Shown: in pieces, positions 23,993 to 32,801 of the stretch
Numbering within the stretch: position 1 is the first letter of the stretch
Layout of the letters: each line of letters opens with the position of its first letter
NCBI GenBank assembly: GCA_017537365.1
Contig: JAFYKZ010000008.1
Coordinates: 1-55,694 of the forward strand
From: Clostridia bacterium
GTDB lineage: Bacteria; Bacillota; Clostridia; Oscillospirales; Acutalibacteraceae
DNA: 55,694 nt
Direction: 5' to 3'
Notes under the pieces: generated by a model
The model's database searches: none
Told to the model about the DNA's origin: nothing
The model's input: the letters and a program-made list of their open reading frames with translations, nothing else
Translations under genes and position numbers: made by a program

Positions 23993-24580
23993 ATGTCAAA
24001 ACAACCCCTTAATGAAAAACAGGAAGCGGTTTATTCGTTTTTAGTTAAAGAAATGTCCCAAGGCTTGCCGCCAACTGTTCGCGAAATATGTATGGCTACT
24101 AATATTAAATCAACCTCAACTGTTCACGCAATTTTAAGCGCATTAGAAGAAAAAGGTTATATAATAAGAGATGCTAAAAACTCGCGTTCAATAAGGCTCG
24201 ATAATGATTTCGAGTCCTCTATGGTGCCACTCGTTGGCAGAATAACCGCAGGTAAACCTATTTTAGCGGTTGAAGAAATTGAGGATTATATTCCCTATCC
24301 CACTCGCGATGCCGAGGGGTTATTTGCCCTTAAAGTTGTGGGATACAGTATGAAAAATGTCGGCATTTTAGACGGTGATATTATCGTTGCCGATAAAAAT
24401 AAACCTTGCAAAAACGGAGATATTGTAGTTGGTATGGATGGCGAGGAAGCCACCGTTAAGCGACTTGTTATTAAAGACGGTCAAATTATCTTTATGCCTG
24501 AAAACGAAGATTTCGAGCCTATTTATCCCGAATTTCCCTCGGTTTTAGGCAAGGTTATAGGAAGTTACAGAAAGTATTAA
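23993..24580 (+). CDS. lexA: LexA repressor
   Basis: A 195-aa protein. The N-terminal winged helix (about 1-65) includes [16 protein letters not shown]. The C-terminal S24 autoprotease domain has the cleavage bond A86-G87 (RITAGKP), catalytic S119 (GYSMKNVGI) and K156 (ATVKRLV). It represses SOS genes and self-cleaves when RecA filaments form. The ATG at 23993 follows GGAGGG; an in-frame ATG at 23930 lies upstream of the promoter's -10 box and is not the start. The SOS box upstream supports autoregulation. Confidence 0.97.
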   Translation: MSKQPLNEKQEAVYSFLVKEMSQGLPPTVREICMATNIKSTSTVHAILSALEEKGYIIRDAKNSRSIRLDNDFESSMVPLVGRITAGKPILAVEEIEDYIPYPTRDAEGLFALKVVGYSMKNVGILDGDIIVADKNKPCKNGDIVVGMDGEEATVKRLVIKDGQIIFMPENEDFEPIYPEFPSVLGKVIGSYRKY

Positions 24581-24584
24581 TATT

Positions 24585-25022
24585 ATGAAAAAAACAGTTG
24601 AAATTTTTACAGATGGCGCTTGCTCAGGAAACCCAGGTCCTGGCGGATGGGGTGCAATTCTCCGCTTCGGCAAAGCCGAAAAAGAGCTTTCGGGCGGCGA
24701 AAAAGATACAACCAACAACCGTATGGAACTTACCGCGGTTATAATGGCTCTCTCGGCTTTAAAAGAGCCTTGCAAGGTTATTCTCACGACCGACAGTAAA
24801 TATGTTGCCGACGGTATTTTAAAAGGTTGGGCTTCCTCCTGGCAGAAAAACGGTTGGCGAAAAGCCGATAAAAAACCCGCTCTAAACCCTGATTTATGGG
24901 AAAAGCTTTTAGAGCTTTGCGATGTTCACGAGGTGGAGATTAACTGGGTTAAGGGCCACGCGGGGCACCCTGAAAACGAAAGATGCGACAAGCTCGCTAC
25001 CGACTATTATAAAAGCCTATGA
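24585..25022 (+). CDS. rnhA: Ribonuclease HI
   Basis: A 145-aa protein. The catalytic carboxylates are D10 ([11 protein letters not shown]), E48 (NNRMELTA), D70 (LTTDSKYV) and D135 (NERCDKLA), with H125 in KGHAGHPEN. The basic handle region ([15 protein letters not shown]) is present, as in E. coli RNase HI. It removes RNA from RNA-DNA hybrids. It starts 5 nt after lexA, so it may be in the SOS-controlled transcript, and it overlaps tadA by 4 nt. Confidence 0.97.
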   Translation: MKKTVEIFTDGACSGNPGPGGWGAILRFGKAEKELSGGEKDTTNNRMELTAVIMALSALKEPCKVILTTDSKYVADGILKGWASSWQKNGWRKADKKPALNPDLWEKLLELCDVHEVEINWVKGHAGHPENERCDKLATDYYKSL

Positions 25023-25459
25023 ACAGAGAATTTATATATAAAGCGCTGGACCTTGCAAATAAAGCCTTGAAAGAGGGCGAGGTTCCGGTTGGCGCAGTAA
25101 TTGTTAAAGACGGTAAAATCATAGCCGAAGGCAGAAATATGCGCGAAGCTAAGCGAAATGCCCTCTCTCACGCGGAAATTGAGGCTATAAACAATGCCTG
25201 CAAAGCCTTAAACAGTTGGCGGCTTGACGATTGCGAAATGTATGTTACCTTAGAGCCTTGCCCAATGTGTGCAGGTGCGATAATAAATGCAAGAATTAAA
25301 ACCTTAATTTTTGGAGCTTTCGATTTAAAGGCAGGCAGTGTTGACAGTGTTGTTAATCTGCTTGATTACCCTTATAACCATAAGGTTGAGGTTTACGGCG
25401 GCATTTTAGAAGAAGAATGCCAAAAGCCGCTAAAAGAATTTTTTGAAAATTTAAGATAA
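25019..25459 (+). CDS. tadA: tRNA-specific adenosine deaminase
   Basis: A 146-aa cytidine-deaminase-fold enzyme. Zinc ligands are H51 with catalytic E53 (SHAEIEA) and C81, C84 (PCPMCAGAI). The N-terminal [11 protein letters not shown] and the [15 protein letters not shown] region are typical of TadA, which converts A34 to inosine in tRNA-Arg(ACG). It overlaps rnhA by 4 nt (ATGA) and is last in the lexA-rnhA-tadA transcript, ending at a strong bidirectional terminator. In many Firmicutes the SRP RNA gene follows tadA; none is seen here. Confidence 0.95.
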   Translation: MNREFIYKALDLANKALKEGEVPVGAVIVKDGKIIAEGRNMREAKRNALSHAEIEAINNACKALNSWRLDDCEMYVTLEPCPMCAGAIINARIKTLIFGAFDLKAGSVDSVVNLLDYPYNHKVEVYGGILEEECQKPLKEFFENLR

Positions 25460-25505
25460 AACACTGCTTAACATTTTTAAAAAATGTTAAGCAGTGTTTT
25501 TTGTT
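25457..25505. terminator. Bidirectional terminator between tadA and mnmG
   Basis: An almost perfect 18-21-bp stem (ACACTGCTTAACATTTTT and its complement) with A and T runs at both ends, placed between convergent genes. Confidence 0.95.
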
Positions 25506-25507
25506 CA

Positions 25508-27376
25508 TTATTTGGATAAATAAATTAAAAGAACTGAGATATCCGCAGGGCTAACGCCCGAAATTCTTGAAGCCTGAGCTATATTGGTTGGTTTAATTTT
25601 ATTTAATTTCTCAATAGCTTCAAGTCTTAAACCTGTTATATCATTATAACAAATACCCTCAGGGATAAGCTTGTTTTCAAGTCTTAGCATTTCGTTAACC
25701 TGAGCTTTTTGGCGGGAGATATATCCCTCATATTTGATTTCAACCTCAACCTTTTCTTTAACGCTTTCAGGAAGCTCTGGTCTGGCTTTATCAAACTCAG
25801 CTAGCATTTCATAATTTAACTGCGGTCTTTTAATAAGGTCGGAAAGGCGCATACCTGTGGTCATCGCGGCGGTGCCCTTTTCCTCTAAAAGAGCATTTAA
25901 CTTTTCATTTGGCGCAATAAAGGTATTATTTGCACGCTCTATTTCCTTTTCTTTAAGCTGAACCTTTTCTAAAAAGGCATTATACTGCTCTTCACTTATA
26001 AGACCAATTTTATAACCTATCGGCATTAAGCGTTCATCAGCATTATCCTGCCTTAAAAGAAGCCTGTATTCGCTTCTCGAAGTCATCATTCTGTAAGGGT
26101 CCATACAGCCTTTGGTTACAAGGTCATCTATCAATGTTCCTATATAAGACGACGCGCGGGATAAAACAAGAGGTTCTTCGCCCTTGATTTTAAGCGCCGC
26201 ATTTATTCCTGCAACCAAGCCTTGAGCGGCGGCTTCCTCGTAACCTGATGAACCATTGAACTGACCTGCACCGTAAAGTCCCTCAAAATCTTTGGTTTCA
26301 AGGGTTGCCTTTAAGCTTAATGGGTCTATACAATCATATTCAATCGCATAAGCATTACGCATTATTTTAACATTTTTAAGGCATTCAATAGTCTTATAAA
26401 GTTTTATCTGAACCTCCTCAGGAAGAGAGGAGGAAAGACCTTGAAGATACATTTCCTCGGTATCCTCACCGCATGGCTCTATAAAAAACTGATGCCTTTT
26501 TTTATCGGCAAAACGAACGATTTTATCCTCAATGCTAGGGCAATATCTGGGACCGATACCCTCAATATCCCCCGAATATAACGGAGAGCGATGAATATTT
26601 TCCAAAATAACCCTTTTGGTTTCATCATTTGTATAAGAAATATGGCAAACAACCTTATTTTCAGGGTTCTTCTCGGTTGAAAAACTAAAAGGAACAGTCT
26701 TTTCGTCCCCAGGTTGCACCTCTAACGAGGAAAAATCTATACTATCACGCGCTACTCTTGCGGGAGTTCCTGTTTTAAACCTTCTAAGCGGAATTCCTAA
26801 TTTCTTTAAAGATTCAGATAATCTGTTAGCCGCAAAGCTACCGTCAGGTCCGCCCTCGTAATTAACTTCGCCAACATATATTCTACCACCCAAAAATGTT
26901 CCGGTTGCTAAAATAACAGCCTTTGAAGAAAATTCAGCACCAAGTGCCGAAACGCATTTCCAAATACCGTTCTCATTAGAAATTTCTACTATTTCGCATT
27001 GTTTAACATCAAGGTTTTCCTGCAATTCGATAATATGCTTCATATAGCCGCTATAAGCTCGTCTGTCTATCTGAGCTCTGAGAGAATGAACAGCAGGACC
27101 TTTGCCTAAATTTAGCATGCGGCTTTGCAAAGTAAATTTATCTGCCGCTTTGCCCATTTCACCGCCCAAAGCATCAAGTTCGCGCACTAAATGACCCTTT
27201 GCAGTTCCTCCAATTGAGGGGTTGCAGGGCATATTACCAATCCAGTCTAAACTAACTGTAAAAATAATTGTTTTGCAGCCGAGTCTGGCAGAGCTTAAAG
27301 CCGCTTCAATACCTGCATGACCTGCGCCTATAACCGCAACATCATATTCTCCTGCATTATATTTTTCAATACTCAA
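25508..27376 (-). CDS. mnmG: tRNA uridine-5-carboxymethylaminomethyl synthesis enzyme MnmG
   Basis: A 622-aa FAD protein of standard GidA length. The N-terminal dinucleotide site is [19 protein letters not shown]. Family signatures are [20 protein letters not shown]-like at about 50, [23 protein letters not shown] and [15 protein letters not shown]. The C-terminal helical domain ends with [16 protein letters not shown]. With MnmE it modifies the wobble uridine of several tRNAs. No mnmE is in the window. It is the last gene of the dnaD-dnaI-mnmG minus-strand group. Confidence 0.97.
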   Translation of the reverse strand: MSIEKYNAGEYDVAVIGAGHAGIEAALSSARLGCKTIIFTVSLDWIGNMPCNPSIGGTAKGHLVRELDALGGEMGKAADKFTLQSRMLNLGKGPAVHSLRAQIDRRAYSGYMKHIIELQENLDVKQCEIVEISNENGIWKCVSALGAEFSSKAVILATGTFLGGRIYVGEVNYEGGPDGSFAANRLSESLKKLGIPLRRFKTGTPARVARDSIDFSSLEVQPGDEKTVPFSFSTEKNPENKVVCHISYTNDETKRVILENIHRSPLYSGDIEGIGPRYCPSIEDKIVRFADKKRHQFFIEPCGEDTEEMYLQGLSSSLPEEVQIKLYKTIECLKNVKIMRNAYAIEYDCIDPLSLKATLETKDFEGLYGAGQFNGSSGYEEAAAQGLVAGINAALKIKGEEPLVLSRASSYIGTLIDDLVTKGCMDPYRMMTSRSEYRLLLRQDNADERLMPIGYKIGLISEEQYNAFLEKVQLKEKEIERANNTFIAPNEKLNALLEEKGTAAMTTGMRLSDLIKRPQLNYEMLAEFDKARPELPESVKEKVEVEIKYEGYISRQKAQVNEMLRLENKLIPEGICYNDITGLRLEAIEKLNKIKPTNIAQASRISGVSPADISVLLIYLSK

Positions 27377-27386
27377 TTAAATTACC

Positions 27387-28352
27387 TCATATGCTTTCAA
27401 GTCGCTTTTGTTGGCGGATATCTCTGCCTATAAACTTTTGTCCCTCATAATTTCCTATTAGTCTTGAAGAAATTCTTGGAGTGTATCTTTCCTCTATTTG
27501 CTTCATAGTTAAATTGGTGTTAATTATGGTGGGCTTTCGGGTTAAAATTCGGGTATTTACAAGGTTATAAAGCACCGATTTTGTAAATGAAGTTGCCATT
27601 TCGGCACCCAAATCATCTATAACCAACAAATCACAGTTTAAAATAGATTCGTAACTGCCTCTGCCCTCGCCGGCAAACTTTTCAGCTTCAATGATTGAAA
27701 ATAAGTTTTCTGCCGAGCCATAAACCGGAAGATAACCCTTTTCAATAACACCTGAAACGATAGCCAAGGTTAAATGGGTTTTGCCAAGACCTGCATCCCC
27801 CATAAACAAAAGGTTTTCCTTTGTATTCTCATCAAAATTCAAAACATATTCTTTGCAAAGCTTTAAAATTGCGGTCATTCTTCTGCGAGGATTCTGACCG
27901 TTTTCATCAGTTTTATCGCTATAATATTTTAAATCAAAGTCCTCAAATTTAGAGTCTATCAAAGGCATTTCGCGAGAAAGCTCCTCCGCCATAACGCGAG
28001 CCGCCTCTTTCTTTACACATTCGCAGATTTTTCCGCCGACATACCCTGTATCCAAACAAGCCTTACAACAATATTCAACAGGCTCAGCACCGTTTTCTCT
28101 AAGAATAGAATTCTTTTCCTCAGTTAACTTTTTTGAGGTTTCCTTTAAAGCTTCTATACCCTCTTTACCGTCGGTCAAAGCGGCGGTAACAAGCTTTGCA
28201 CCCAAAACGGAAAGCTCGTTATCTATCTCATAAAGTCTGGGATTTTTATCATAAGCTAAAAGAACTGCTTTCTCATAAGCCGCAGTTTTAAGATTTAAAG
28301 CTTCCTTTATATTTTCGAATGCTTTTTTATATGTAGCTTCCTTAGTTATCAT
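27387..28352 (-). CDS. DnaI/DnaC-like helicase loader ATPase
   Basis: A 321-aa protein. The N-terminal helical region (about 1-90) precedes a cysteine cluster (C-C-K-A-C, then C-x-C) resembling the zinc site of Firmicute DnaI. The AAA+ module has Walker A GDAGLGKTHL, Walker B LLVIDDLG, and an arginine-finger region RISSRLIGNYEGQK. DnaI loads the replicative helicase DnaC onto DNA. Coupling to a DnaD-like gene 5 nt upstream supports a primosome role rather than an IS21 IstB role, as no istA is present. Confidence 0.9.
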   Translation of the reverse strand: MITKEATYKKAFENIKEALNLKTAAYEKAVLLAYDKNPRLYEIDNELSVLGAKLVTAALTDGKEGIEALKETSKKLTEEKNSILRENGAEPVEYCCKACLDTGYVGGKICECVKKEAARVMAEELSREMPLIDSKFEDFDLKYYSDKTDENGQNPRRRMTAILKLCKEYVLNFDENTKENLLFMGDAGLGKTHLTLAIVSGVIEKGYLPVYGSAENLFSIIEAEKFAGEGRGSYESILNCDLLVIDDLGAEMATSFTKSVLYNLVNTRILTRKPTIINTNLTMKQIEERYTPRISSRLIGNYEGQKFIGRDIRQQKRLESI

Positions 28353-28357
28353 AATTT

Positions 28358-29260
28358 TTAATCCTTTGAATTAAGCATTTTTTCATATAAATCTATATCA
28401 TAAGCCGCAAAATCGGATTTTTTGCCCGACTTTTTAGATTTAACTTCATCCGCCGATTTTCCGCCCGATTTATGCCAATTAGCCAAAATACCATCTATAT
28501 AAGGCATATTAAGCTTAGTTTTTATATTAACACATTCCTCATAGGCCTCACTAAGCTGCTGCTCGGTTATTTTCCATTCTTCAAGCCATTTGTAGCTATA
28601 CTCGGCTTCCTTTTTGCTGGGTTTTCTTCTTTCAATAGAGAAAGCCTTGCAAACAATACCCCAAGCGGTTTCGGTTAAGGTTATTTTATTCAACTCTTCC
28701 TCTGCCTGAGCGATAGAATTTATACCCTCATTATACCAGTTAACCGCGGTGCTTTCAATAAAGCTTATATTTGCTCGTTTATGGGTTACGGCATACTGAA
28801 CAATCAAAAGTATAACCGAAACATCAAGCCCCAAATCGTCATAAAGCCAAACTAATGAAGATGCTTCATTTCCTTTTAAATTTCTACCAAACTTGCTTTG
28901 AGTTTGGGTTAGCATATATTGAATTTTAGGGTCTTCAAGACCTCTTTTTGCAACATCTGAACGACTGGGCTTCTCGCATTTTGCAACCGCCTTTTTCTTT
29001 TCTTCCGTTTTCGGCGGTGCTTCTTTCGGGAGGAGGATTGAGGCATCTGCCCAATAAAGCAAAGCTTCTTTTACATCATATTCTGAAACGGCAATTTTCT
29101 CGGCTATATTTTTAACATTTATTTCTTCATTAAAATTTCGCATAATATAAAGCAAAACCTTGATATGCTCTGCTTTGGCTAATTTCAAATGATTGTCAAC
29201 CACAGTGGCAGGCACTGTAAAAACCGAGGTTAAACTCGCAAAATTAACATAATAATCCAT
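28358..29260 (-). CDS. DnaD-domain primosome protein
   Basis: A 300-aa protein. The N-terminal winged-helix-like region (HIKVLLYIMRNFNEEINVKN, then IAVSEYDVKEALLYWADASI) is followed by a Lys-rich linker and two DnaD/DnaB_2 domains (around 115-190 and 200-270; SLVWLYDDLGLDVSVILLIV, then YSYKWLEEWKITEQQLSEAY). DnaD-like proteins help remodel the origin and recruit the helicase loader, encoded next door. The ATG at 29260 follows AGGAGG; a longer frame starts at a TTG before that site. The gene has its own promoter with a palindrome over the -10. Confidence 0.88.
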   Translation of the reverse strand: MDYYVNFASLTSVFTVPATVVDNHLKLAKAEHIKVLLYIMRNFNEEINVKNIAEKIAVSEYDVKEALLYWADASILLPKEAPPKTEEKKKAVAKCEKPSRSDVAKRGLEDPKIQYMLTQTQSKFGRNLKGNEASSLVWLYDDLGLDVSVILLIVQYAVTHKRANISFIESTAVNWYNEGINSIAQAEEELNKITLTETAWGIVCKAFSIERRKPSKKEAEYSYKWLEEWKITEQQLSEAYEECVNIKTKLNMPYIDGILANWHKSGGKSADEVKSKKSGKKSDFAAYDIDLYEKMLNSKD

Positions 29261-29291
29261 AAAATCCCCTCCTTTTAGTATTTTCAAATTG

Positions 29292-29320
29292 ATTATATCA
29301 ATTTTTCTGGTTCATGTAAA
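29292..29320 (-). promoter_or_regulatory. Promoter of dnaD-dnaI-mnmG with palindromic -10 region
   Basis: On the minus strand, TTTACA (29320-29315), 17-nt spacer, TATAAT (29297-29292). The -10 lies inside the perfect palindrome AAATTGAT-TAT-ATCAATTT (29286-29304), a possible operator. Confidence 0.75.
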
Positions 29321-29360
29321 TAGTAATATTCGATAAAAAAATCCATTGATTTAGAGCAAT

Positions 29361-29388
29361 ACGGACTGCACCTTGCGATACAGTCCGT
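29361..29388 (-). terminator. Hairpin after proS
   Basis: ACGGACTG / CAGTCCGT stem with a 12-nt loop just beyond the proS stop. The U-tract on the minus strand is poor, so termination may be partial. Confidence 0.6.
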
Positions 29389-29402
29389 TAAATATCAACA
29401 AA

Positions 29403-30836
29403 TTAATAAGCCTTGCCCCAATAAAGCATATGCTTTGCTTCTTTACCGCAGCAAACGCATTTACCTGAAATTTCTTCCTGTTCAAAAGGAATACAGCGAG
29501 AGGTTACACCTGCAACCTCTTTAAGCTTGTCCTCGCACTCGCGGTCGCCGCACCACATAGCACGGATAAATCCTGGCTTGTTATCGGCGATTTCTTTCAT
29601 TTCGTCTAAACCGTGAGCATCGTAGGTCATTTTTTCTCTGCGAGCCAAAGCTTTATCAAAAAGTCCCTTATGAACTGCATTTAAAAGCTCAGGAATACGG
29701 GTTTCAAGCTCGTCTAAGCTTACAACAGTCTTTTCACCGTTATCTCTACGGACAACAACACAAACATTGTTTTCAATATCGCGAGGACCAAGTTCTATTC
29801 TTAATGGAACACCCTTCATCTCATACTCAGCAAACTTCCAACCGGGAGACTGCTCGCTATCGTCAAGCTTTGCGCGGCAAACAGTTTTTAATCTCTCTAA
29901 AACTTCGCGAGATTTATCCAAAACGCCCTCTTTATGAGTTGCAATAGGAACTATAACCGCTTGAATAGGAGCAATAGCAGGAGGAAGCACCAAACCGCTG
30001 TCATCACCGTGAGTCATAATAACTGCACCGATAAGACGGGTGGTTGTTCCCCAAGAGGTCTGGAAAGGATGAACAAGATTATTATTTTTATCAGTATACT
30101 GAATTTCAAATGCCCTTGCAAAGCCATCACCGAAATAATGAGAGGTTCCGCTCTGCAAAGCCTTACCGTCATGCATCAAAGCTTCGATTGTATATGTATC
30201 TTCGGCACCTGCAAAACGCTCTTTTGCGGTTTTAACACCTTTAACAACAGGCATTGCAAGACAGTCCTCAGCAAACTTTGCATAAACATTTAACATTTGA
30301 ATTGTTTCTGCCTGAGCTTCTTCGGCGGTTGCATGCAAAGTATGACCTTCTTGCCATAAAAACTCGCGCGAACGAAGGAAAGGACGGGTTGTTTTTTCCC
30401 AACGAACCACACTGCACCACTGATTATAAAGCTTCGGCAAATCGCGGTATGACTGAACGATATTTTTAAAATGGTCGCAGAAAAGGGTTTCGGAGGTTGG
30501 TCTTACGCACATTCTCTCCTCCAACTTTTCTTCACCGCCATGAGTTACCCAAGCAACCTCAGGAGCAAAGCCTTCAACATGGTCTTTCTCCTTTTGCAAA
30601 AGACTTTCGGGTATAAACATAGGCATATAAACATTTTCGTGCCCGGTTTTCTTAAACATAGCGTCCATCTGAGACTGAATATTCTCCCAGATAGCATAAC
30701 CATAAGGTCTTATTATCATACAGCCTTTAACAGAGGAATAATCAATAAGCTCTGCTTTAATGCAAACATCCGTATACCATTTAGCAAAATCCTCATCCAT
30801 TGAGGTTATAGATTTAACAAGCTTTTCCTTAGCCAT
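29403..30836 (-). CDS. proS: Prolyl-tRNA synthetase, archaeal/eukaryotic-like short type
   Basis: A 477-aa class II synthetase. Motif 2 is in [24 protein letters not shown]; motif 3 is near [20 protein letters not shown]. An anticodon-binding domain follows ([21 protein letters not shown] region). The C-terminal zinc-like extension ends with [15 protein letters not shown]. It lacks the editing insertion of bacterial-type ProRS and belongs to the archaeal/eukaryotic-like form found in many Clostridia. The ATG at 30836 is chosen as the usual N-terminus ([20 protein letters not shown]). The ribosome binding site lies unusually far upstream, across a hairpin. Confidence 0.95.
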   Translation of the reverse strand: MAKEKLVKSITSMDEDFAKWYTDVCIKAELIDYSSVKGCMIIRPYGYAIWENIQSQMDAMFKKTGHENVYMPMFIPESLLQKEKDHVEGFAPEVAWVTHGGEEKLEERMCVRPTSETLFCDHFKNIVQSYRDLPKLYNQWCSVVRWEKTTRPFLRSREFLWQEGHTLHATAEEAQAETIQMLNVYAKFAEDCLAMPVVKGVKTAKERFAGAEDTYTIEALMHDGKALQSGTSHYFGDGFARAFEIQYTDKNNNLVHPFQTSWGTTTRLIGAVIMTHGDDSGLVLPPAIAPIQAVIVPIATHKEGVLDKSREVLERLKTVCRAKLDDSEQSPGWKFAEYEMKGVPLRIELGPRDIENNVCVVVRRDNGEKTVVSLDELETRIPELLNAVHKGLFDKALARREKMTYDAHGLDEMKEIADNKPGFIRAMWCGDRECEDKLKEVAGVTSRCIPFEQEEISGKCVCCGKEAKHMLYWGKAY

Positions 30837-30844
30837 ATCAGCGC

Positions 30845-30871
30845 GGCGCAAAAGCGCCTGATACCACCTTT
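30845..30871 (-). promoter_or_regulatory. proS leader: hairpin between ribosome binding site and start
   Basis: On the minus strand, AAAGGTGG (30871-30864) is followed by a 5-bp hairpin GGCGC-TTTT-GCGCC (30858-30845) and then the ATG at 30836. The linear spacing of about 27 nt is too long. If the hairpin folds, the ribosome binding site is brought close to the ATG. AGGTGGTA also resembles the end of a T-box, but no stem I fits in the short leader. Confidence 0.5.
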
Positions 30872-30908
30872 CACATAAAACAAGAATAGTTTAATTTAAC
30901 AATATAAT

Positions 30909-30937
30909 ATTATATATCAGCTCATAGCATTTTGCAA
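30909..30937 (-). promoter_or_regulatory. proS promoter
   Basis: On the minus strand, TTGCAA (30937-30932), 17-nt spacer, TATAAT (30914-30909). It is divergent from the acpP promoter. Confidence 0.75.
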
Positions 30938-30986
30938 CAGTTTTTAGAGGTTTCGAAAATTTTTTAGCCGAAATTTCAAAAATGTG

Positions 30987-31015
30987 TTGACAAATTATGT
31001 TTTTCAACATATCAT
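30987..31015 (+). promoter_or_regulatory. acpP promoter
   Basis: Consensus TTGACA (30987-30992), 17-nt spacer, TATCAT (31010-31015). An inverted repeat TGTTGA (30985-30990) / TCAACA (31004-31009) spans the -35 and spacer. Confidence 0.8.
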
Positions 31016-31074
31016 TTATTTATAAAAATTGTTAACGCCGTGTTTTAAATGGCATATATTTCAGGAGGATTTTT

Positions 31075-31302
31075 ATGGTATTCGAAAAAATTAAAGAACT
31101 TTTGGCAAACCAACTTGATGCTGATGAAAGCCTAATGTCTATGGAAACTAACATCGCTTCCGACTTAGGAGCTGACAGTCTTGATGTTGTTGAACTTCTT
31201 TCAGAGATTGAAGACGAATTTGATATTGAAATTCCTGATGAGGATATTGAAACTATCAAAACTATCGGCGACCTCGTAGAATACATTCAAAATAACGCTT
31301 AA
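31075..31302 (+). CDS. acpP: Acyl carrier protein
   Basis: A 75-aa very acidic protein with the phosphopantetheine attachment site D34-S35-L36 in LGADSLDVVELL and the helix IEDEFDIEIPDEDIE. It carries growing acyl chains in fatty acid synthesis and supplies acyl groups to phospholipid synthesis. It has its own promoter and terminator and stands apart from other fab genes, beside the envelope lipid cluster. The ribosome binding site is AGGAGG. Confidence 0.97.
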   Translation: MVFEKIKELLANQLDADESLMSMETNIASDLGADSLDVVELLSEIEDEFDIEIPDEDIETIKTIGDLVEYIQNNA

Positions 31303-31315
31303 TTTTTTAAAATCG

Positions 31316-31355
31316 AACAGCAGTTAAGCCTTTATTGGTTAACTGCTGTTTATTT
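31316..31355 (+). terminator. acpP terminator
   Basis: AACAGCAGTTAA / TTAACTGCTGTT 12-bp stem, 11-nt loop, then a T-rich tract (TATTTTT). Confidence 0.85.
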
Positions 31356-31376
31356 TTATATTTACTATATTTATAA

Positions 31377-31405
31377 TTGACTTTATATGAATTTTAAGGT
31401 AAAAT
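31377..31405 (+). promoter_or_regulatory. Promoter of the pyrH-polC cluster
   Basis: TTGACT (31377-31382), 17-nt spacer, TAAAAT (31400-31405), 46 nt before the pyrH start. Confidence 0.75.
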
Positions 31406-31451
31406 ATATTTAATAAATTTATATCACATACTAATTTTGGAGTGAATACTT

Positions 31452-32156
31452 ATGAAACCGGTTTATAAAAGAGTTTTGCTTAAACTCAGCGGCGAAGTGC
31501 TCGCCGGCGAAAAAGGCTCAGGAATAGATTTCGATAAGGTTTTATCGGTTTGTGAAAGAATAAAAACCTGCACCGAAATGGGTGTTCAGGTTGCAGTTGT
31601 TGTTGGCGGAGGAAATTTCTGGCGCGGCAGAAGCAGCGGTCAGATGGACCGTACAAGAGCCGACCATATGGGAATGCTCGCAACCTCTATCAATGCTTTG
31701 GCGCTTGCCGATGCATTAGAGCTGTTGGGTGTTACCGCTCGCGTTCAAACCGCTATTGAAATGCGCCAGATTGCCGAGCTTTATATCAGAAACAAGGCTG
31801 TTCGCCATTTAGAAAAAGGCAGAGTTGTTATATTCGGTTGCGGAACAGGTAACCCATTCTTCTCTACCGATACTGCCGCAGCTTTGCGTGCTGCCGAAAT
31901 AGGCGCCGATGTTATTTTTAAGGCTACTAATGTTGACGGTGTTTACGATAGCGACCCCAAACTCAATCCCGATGCTAAAAAGTATGATACTTTATCCCAT
32001 ATCGAAGTTTTGCAGCAGGGGCTTCATGTTATGGATAGTACCGCCGCTTCGCTTTGTATGGATAATAGTATTGAAATATTAGTATTTAATCTTGAAAATC
32101 CCGATAATATTGTTTCGGCTATGGTTGGCGAAACTATCGGCACAATAGTTAAATAA
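31452..32156 (+). CDS. pyrH: UMP kinase
   Basis: A 234-aa amino-acid-kinase-fold protein of standard PyrH length: [17 protein letters not shown] at the start, [13 protein letters not shown] (phosphate-binding glycines), [35 protein letters not shown] and [14 protein letters not shown]. It makes UDP from UMP and ATP. It heads the conserved pyrH-frr-uppS-cdsA-dxr cluster. The ribosome binding site TTGGAGTG is close to consensus. Confidence 0.98.
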   Translation: MKPVYKRVLLKLSGEVLAGEKGSGIDFDKVLSVCERIKTCTEMGVQVAVVVGGGNFWRGRSSGQMDRTRADHMGMLATSINALALADALELLGVTARVQTAIEMRQIAELYIRNKAVRHLEKGRVVIFGCGTGNPFFSTDTAAALRAAEIGADVIFKATNVDGVYDSDPKLNPDAKKYDTLSHIEVLQQGLHVMDSTAASLCMDNSIEILVFNLENPDNIVSAMVGETIGTIVK

Positions 32157-32173
32157 TCAAAAGGAGAACTCTT

Positions 32174-32728
32174 ATGAACGAATTACTTAAAAATACCGAA
32201 GAAAAAATGAATAAAACGGTTGCCGTTTTAGAGCGTGATTATAAATCTATCCGCGCAGGCAGAGCAAATGCCTCTGTTTTAGACCGCGTTACCGTTGATT
32301 ATTACGGTGTTCCAACTCCAATAGGTCAGATGGCTGCTATTTCCACCCCTGAAGCTAGAGTTTTAATGATTTCTCCTTGGGATGCTTCAACCTTAAAGGA
32401 AATTGAGCGCGCAATCTTAACTTCTGATATTGGTATCAATCCTCAAAACGATGGTAAGGTTATCCGCCTTTCTTTCCCACCTCTTACCGAAGAGCGCAGA
32501 AAAGAAATCGTTAAAGAGGTTAAAAAGCTTGCTGAGGATAATAAGGTTGCTATAAGAAACACCCGCCGCGATGCATTAGAAAAACTAAAAGCTCTCAAAA
32601 AGGCTAACACCATAACTGAGGACGATGTTACAAACGGCGAAAAGAAAATCCAAAAATTAACCGATAAATTCTGTGGTGAGATTGATGAAATCGCAGGATT
32701 AAAGGAAAAAGAAATTTTAGAAATCTAA
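32174..32728 (+). CDS. frr: Ribosome recycling factor
   Basis: A 184-aa protein of the exact usual length. Signatures are SIRAGRANASVLDRVTVDYY, TPIGQMAAISTPEAR, RAILTSDIGINPQNDG and PPLTEERRKEIVKEVKKLAE. With EF-G it splits the post-termination ribosome. It starts 17 nt after pyrH and is followed by a hairpin with a T run, so transcription of the downstream lipid genes is probably attenuated here. Confidence 0.98.
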   Translation: MNELLKNTEEKMNKTVAVLERDYKSIRAGRANASVLDRVTVDYYGVPTPIGQMAAISTPEARVLMISPWDASTLKEIERAILTSDIGINPQNDGKVIRLSFPPLTEERRKEIVKEVKKLAEDNKVAIRNTRRDALEKLKALKKANTITEDDVTNGEKKIQKLTDKFCGEIDEIAGLKEKEILEI

Positions 32729-32731
32729 TAT

Positions 32732-32765
32732 TAATCGGGCGGAAATCTTGCCGCCCGATTTTTGC
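32732..32765 (+). terminator. Terminator-like hairpin after frr
   Basis: AATCGGGCGG / CCGCCCGATT perfect 10-bp stem followed by a run of six T. uppS follows 40 nt later without an evident new promoter, so partial readthrough is likely. Confidence 0.85.
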
Positions 32766-32801
32766 CTAATTATTTCCAAAAATTTTAAGAGGTGAAAAAC
32801 T

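Noticed and set aside
25460-25507. SRP RNA gene after tadA
   Set aside because: The gap is 48 nt and is fully occupied by a terminator hairpin.
27387-28352. IstB ATPase of an IS21 element
   Set aside because: The Walker motifs alone would fit, but there is no istA, the N-terminal cysteine cluster is DnaI-like, and a DnaD-domain gene is directly upstream.
30837-30908. Full T-box riboswitch before proS
   Set aside because: The AGGTGGTA word is T-box-like, but the roughly 70-nt leader after the promoter is too short for stem I and a specifier loop.
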